Assembly: GCA_019137255.1 (NCBI GenBank)
Contig: WPDH01000218.1
Span: forward strand, 1 to 38,770
Origin: Corinectria fuckeliana
Lineage: Eukaryota; Ascomycota; Sordariomycetes; Hypocreales; Nectriaceae
Direction of reading: 5' to 3'
DNA length: 38,770 bases
This document shows positions 35,640 through 38,770 of this stretch, piece by piece. A program made the translations under genes and the position numbers. The stretch's first letter is position 1, and each line of letters opens with the position of its first letter. The notes beneath the pieces were generated by a model, which did not search any database, had not been told where the DNA came from, and saw only the letters and a program-made list of their open reading frames with translations.

Positions 35640-38300
35640 ATCTTATACTTTCTATTAGAACTCTTATATATTAGTAGTAAAAAAAAATAAAAATATCTAC
35701 TTAATTAACTTAGCTACTTATATTAACTAGTATACTATAAGAGATAGTCTTAATTCTTTTAGTATAAATAAATTCTTCTTAGATATAATAATATATAAGA
35801 TATTATTACTATTAGACTTTTTCTTTAAATATAACTAAATAGCCTTAAATAAGAAAAGTAGAGATCTAATAATATTTCTTATCTTTTTAAGACTACTTTA
35901 AATATATATACTCTTTTAAGAAGCTACTAACTTAGTAATATAGTTTTTAAGAATTATTATATATATCTTATATAATCTTATTCTAAATATTTATTATACT
36001 TTTTAAGATAATATTACTATTAAGAGACTAATAGGAATATTTAATAATAAGAAGATTATATTTAGTATTAAGATATATATCTTAAAGTATTTAATCTACT
36101 TAGATAAGATGCTTATTAATATAAAACTATTAGAATATACTATTTTTAAGGAAAAATCTAAGTTTTACTAGAATTTTATAATAGTTATTAGGTATATTTA
36201 TAAAACTAATAGATAGAGCTCTAAAAAAGCTAAGATTATTAAGATTAATAAGTGAAAGATTTATATTAATATTAAAAAGGTTAAGTTCTTTCTTAAGATA
36301 GTTAGATATTATTACTATTAGATCTAGTATTACACTTAAATTATAAGGCTTTTAATAATACTTCTTTAGAAAAATATTAACTTTATATAAGGTAATAACT
36401 AACAGAAAGTAATAAATTAACTAAAGGCTAAGATAATATTTTTACTAATCTTAGTAACTCTTAACTTTTTAGATAAAACAAAAGAAATTATCCTAATAGT
36501 AAATATAAGTTTTAAAAAATAAAAATATATACTAATATAACTTATTAATAGTAAGTAGTATTTAGTTTAATTTAAGTCTAAGCTTTAAAATAAGACTAAG
36601 TAAAGCTATAATACTATTAAATAAGAGTACTAAGTAATACTATATATATTTTATTAACTAAGAAACTACTTATATAGTATTTCTTTTATTTTTAAGATAG
36701 ATTTATAAGTTTTAGTTTACTAGCTTAATAGAAAAGCTAATAATATATTAGGCTTATTAATTATATATTAGATTAGCTATCTTATACTATTTAACTATAG
36801 TATATACTATATATAAGATATTAAGAATCTTATTATAAACAGCTTATTAAGAAAGTAAGCTAAACTTTTAAATAAGCTAAATATAGCTGCTAAAAGAGAT
36901 ATTAAGAATTTTATAAACTTATATCTTAATATAGTATTTATTAAGAACTAATATAAGCAGCTAAAAGAGAGTTATAATAGGGAATTTCTTAAGCTAAGAG
37001 AATATCTCTTAACTTTAAAGAAGCTTATAAGAGTTAGTATAAGAGTCTTTTAAGCTATCTAGTATAAAGTTCTTTTTTATTTTATTTAAGATAGTTAAAT
37101 CTAGTAAAGATTAAATAACCTAAAAGGTAAACTTATTCTTATAGTTAGGTAGAGAAAGGTTTAAAAGCAGTTAATTAGGTTATACTATATTAAAAAAGGT
37201 TATAAAAGATAAAATATAATACTTACTCTAATCTAAAAGAGGTATTTCTAAAAGATAATATAAATAAATATTAACTTAGCTATCTTTTAGTATCTTACCT
37301 GCTAAAATTATATATCTTAAAGAATAAAAAAGGTTACTATTTTAATAGCACTTTAGTTTCTTATAATAAAAGTTTATTTTAATATATAATATCTTCTATT
37401 AGATAAAAGTAAGAAGTATCTTATTAAGGCTAAATATAATCTAATAAGCTAGCTAAAAACTAAGCTAATAGCTAAGCTAAATACTTATATAATAACTTTA
37501 TTTATATAAAAAGTATTATAACACTTTAGTATTATTATTATTATAGTAGTTAATAATAAGTTAGAAATAAGTAAGAAATTTATTTATACTTTTAAAGCCT
37601 TAAAAATAAGAGTAATACTTACTTTAACTTATAACCTAAAAGTAAATATAATTATTAAAGCTAGCTATACTACTTTAGTATTCTATTTTAAGAAGTATAC
37701 TTTAAGCCTAAGTATAAAATAAGTAAAAAAGTTATTTTACACCTTAATAGCTAACTAAGTAGCTATTTATATATCTTATAAAAAATCAGCTTTCTTTTTA
37801 CTTTATAAGTAGAAACTAGTTCTTTCTCTAGAAGTAATAGTACCTACTTAGAGGATTATTAATTAGGATAATATTAAAATATTAAATTAATTACTTAAAG
37901 AAAGAATTTAAATCTTAAAGTAATAATAAGATAATATAAAAAAGGCTAAAATCTAAGTTATAATATACTAATAAAAGCTTACTTAGAGAATAAATAATAG
38001 CTATAAGAGAAATATTTAAAAAGAGCTCTTAAATCTTAAAGATCTTATACTAAGATATAATATTAAGTAGTAAGATAATATAATAAGAGAAGTAAAAATA
38101 TAGTATAAGTAGAATAGTTTATATTATATTAAGAGTAAAAATAAGCTAAGAGTTAGCTATTATATTACTACTTTAAATAAAATTTATATTAAAAGATTAA
38201 TTTATAAAAACTAACTAAAAAAGTTTATTAAAAATAAAAAAGAATAGTAAATCTTAAAAGCTAATAAGAAAGATTTTAAATTTTAACCTTTTACTAAAAA
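35640..38300 (+). pseudogene. gypsy pol remnant: RT, RNase H, integrase
   Basis: On the plus strand the RT region gives SIN-like residues, YKILLLLDFF, ALNKKSRDLI, EATNLV-x-FLRIIIYILY and the DNITIKR segment, the catalytic strand region of this gypsy lineage. The connection and RNase H follow (EKSKFYQNFIIVIRYI, KAKIIKINK, NFLDKTKEIILIVN, LNRKANNILGLLI). The integrase half near 37250-37900 is weaker: YLLLDKSKKYLI (core first strand region) and EVIVPT-x-RIIN. Stops and K/N/I substitutions dominate, as RIP would produce. Confidence 0.7.
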
Positions 38301-38341
38301 TTAAGATAAAAAAAATAATAAGAAAGTATTAGATCTAATAA

Positions 38342-38770
38342 GTATTTATTTATTTATTTATTTAAACCTAATTTAGCTTATAGCTATTTAGTTCTTCTTT
38401 TAAGTAACTTAAACTAATTTATAATAAAAGGGAAAAACCCTAATAGTAAGCTATAAGATAAAAAAACCTTTTACTACTTTTACCTAAAAAAAGAGTAAGT
38501 TAGGCTTAGTATATATATATAATAATATAAGTTATAAGTAGGTTTACTTTATAAGAAAAGCTAATTATATACTTATAATAATAAGTTCTCATAAGGCTTA
38601 GCTTAAATCATATATTAAAATTTAATTAGTTTTAAGTTAAGTTTAAGTTACTTATATTACTTATTCTTATTCTCTTAGGTATTATTCTTCTTACTAACTA
38701 ATATTAGTATACTTTTTTTAGCTTTTAATAGTATTTACTCTCTTCATTAGTTAATTAATTTAATTATTAT
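38342..38770 (+). repeat. 3' LTR of the second gypsy, truncated by the window
   Basis: 429 bp matching 28952 onward in direct orientation and 1-591 inverted. It follows the integrase remnant by about 40 bp. Confidence 0.8.

Larger units (their letters stand above)
28952..38770 (+). mobile_element. Second Ty3/gypsy retrotransposon, RIP-saturated, runs off the window
   Basis: Direct copies of one repeat start at 28952 and 38342. Between them lies a plus-strand gypsy pol remnant (RT, RNase H, integrase) that ends just before the second copy, as expected for 5' LTR, pol, 3' LTR. The element is at least 9.8 kb. Its 3' LTR and target duplication are not complete in the window. It is in direct orientation relative to neither gypsy at 12307 nor the LTR at 1-591. 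Confidence 0.75.

Overview
The window looks like a repeat-rich, AT-rich compartment of a filamentous ascomycete (Pezizomycotina) genome. The evidence is short introns of 49-72 bp with GCTAAC-like branch points, fungal-type gene families (SRPK-like kinase, GNAT, JmjC, HNH_2), piggyBac-like, pogo/Fot1, Hop-like MULE and Ty3/gypsy elements, and very strong C-to-T/G-to-A decay typical of repeat-induced point mutation (RIP). I cannot name the species.

Layout: 1-1790 is RIP-saturated AT-rich DNA that starts with an inverted copy of an LTR also found at 28952 and 38342. 1791-4966 is a normal-composition islet with two broken host genes placed tail to tail: an SRPK-like protein kinase (+) and a GNAT acetyltransferase (-). 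5397-7535 is a piggyBac-like DNA transposon with a perfect 26-bp terminal inverted repeat. It lies in a cluster of 34-35-bp minisatellite units. 8248-10847 holds the only host gene that looks intact, a JmjC-domain protein with one likely 50-bp intron near its 3' end. 11292-22555 is a nested structure: a 1.87-kb pogo/Fot1 transposon (-) split by a 9392-bp Ty3/gypsy retrotransposon (-) with 384-bp LTRs and a GAGAG target duplication. 22636-25300 is a Hop-like Mutator element with 52-bp TIRs and a perfect 10-bp target duplication. 25841-27271 is a broken HNH_2 gene. From about 27300 to the end the sequence is RIP-saturated and contains a second Ty3/gypsy element (+), whose 3' LTR runs off the window.

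The picture is of repeated transposon insertion followed by RIP that also reached nearby single-copy genes. Kinase, GNAT and HNH each carry nonsense codons, mostly explained by CAA/CAG to TAA/TAG or TGG to TAG/TGA. The JmjC gene between them is spared. The piggyBac and MULE transposases stay in one frame throughout and are broken only by stop codons, as expected of transition mutation. RIP strength differs by element: light in the MULE, moderate in the piggyBac, heavy in pogo and the first gypsy, near saturation at both window ends.

I did not find a convincing new molecular system. The best candidates for follow-up are the spared JmjC gene, the unexplained stretch of about 2 kb downstream of the integrase in the first gypsy element, a 31-bp repeat insertion that accounts for the HNH frameshift, and the low mutation load at the outermost bases of repeats.
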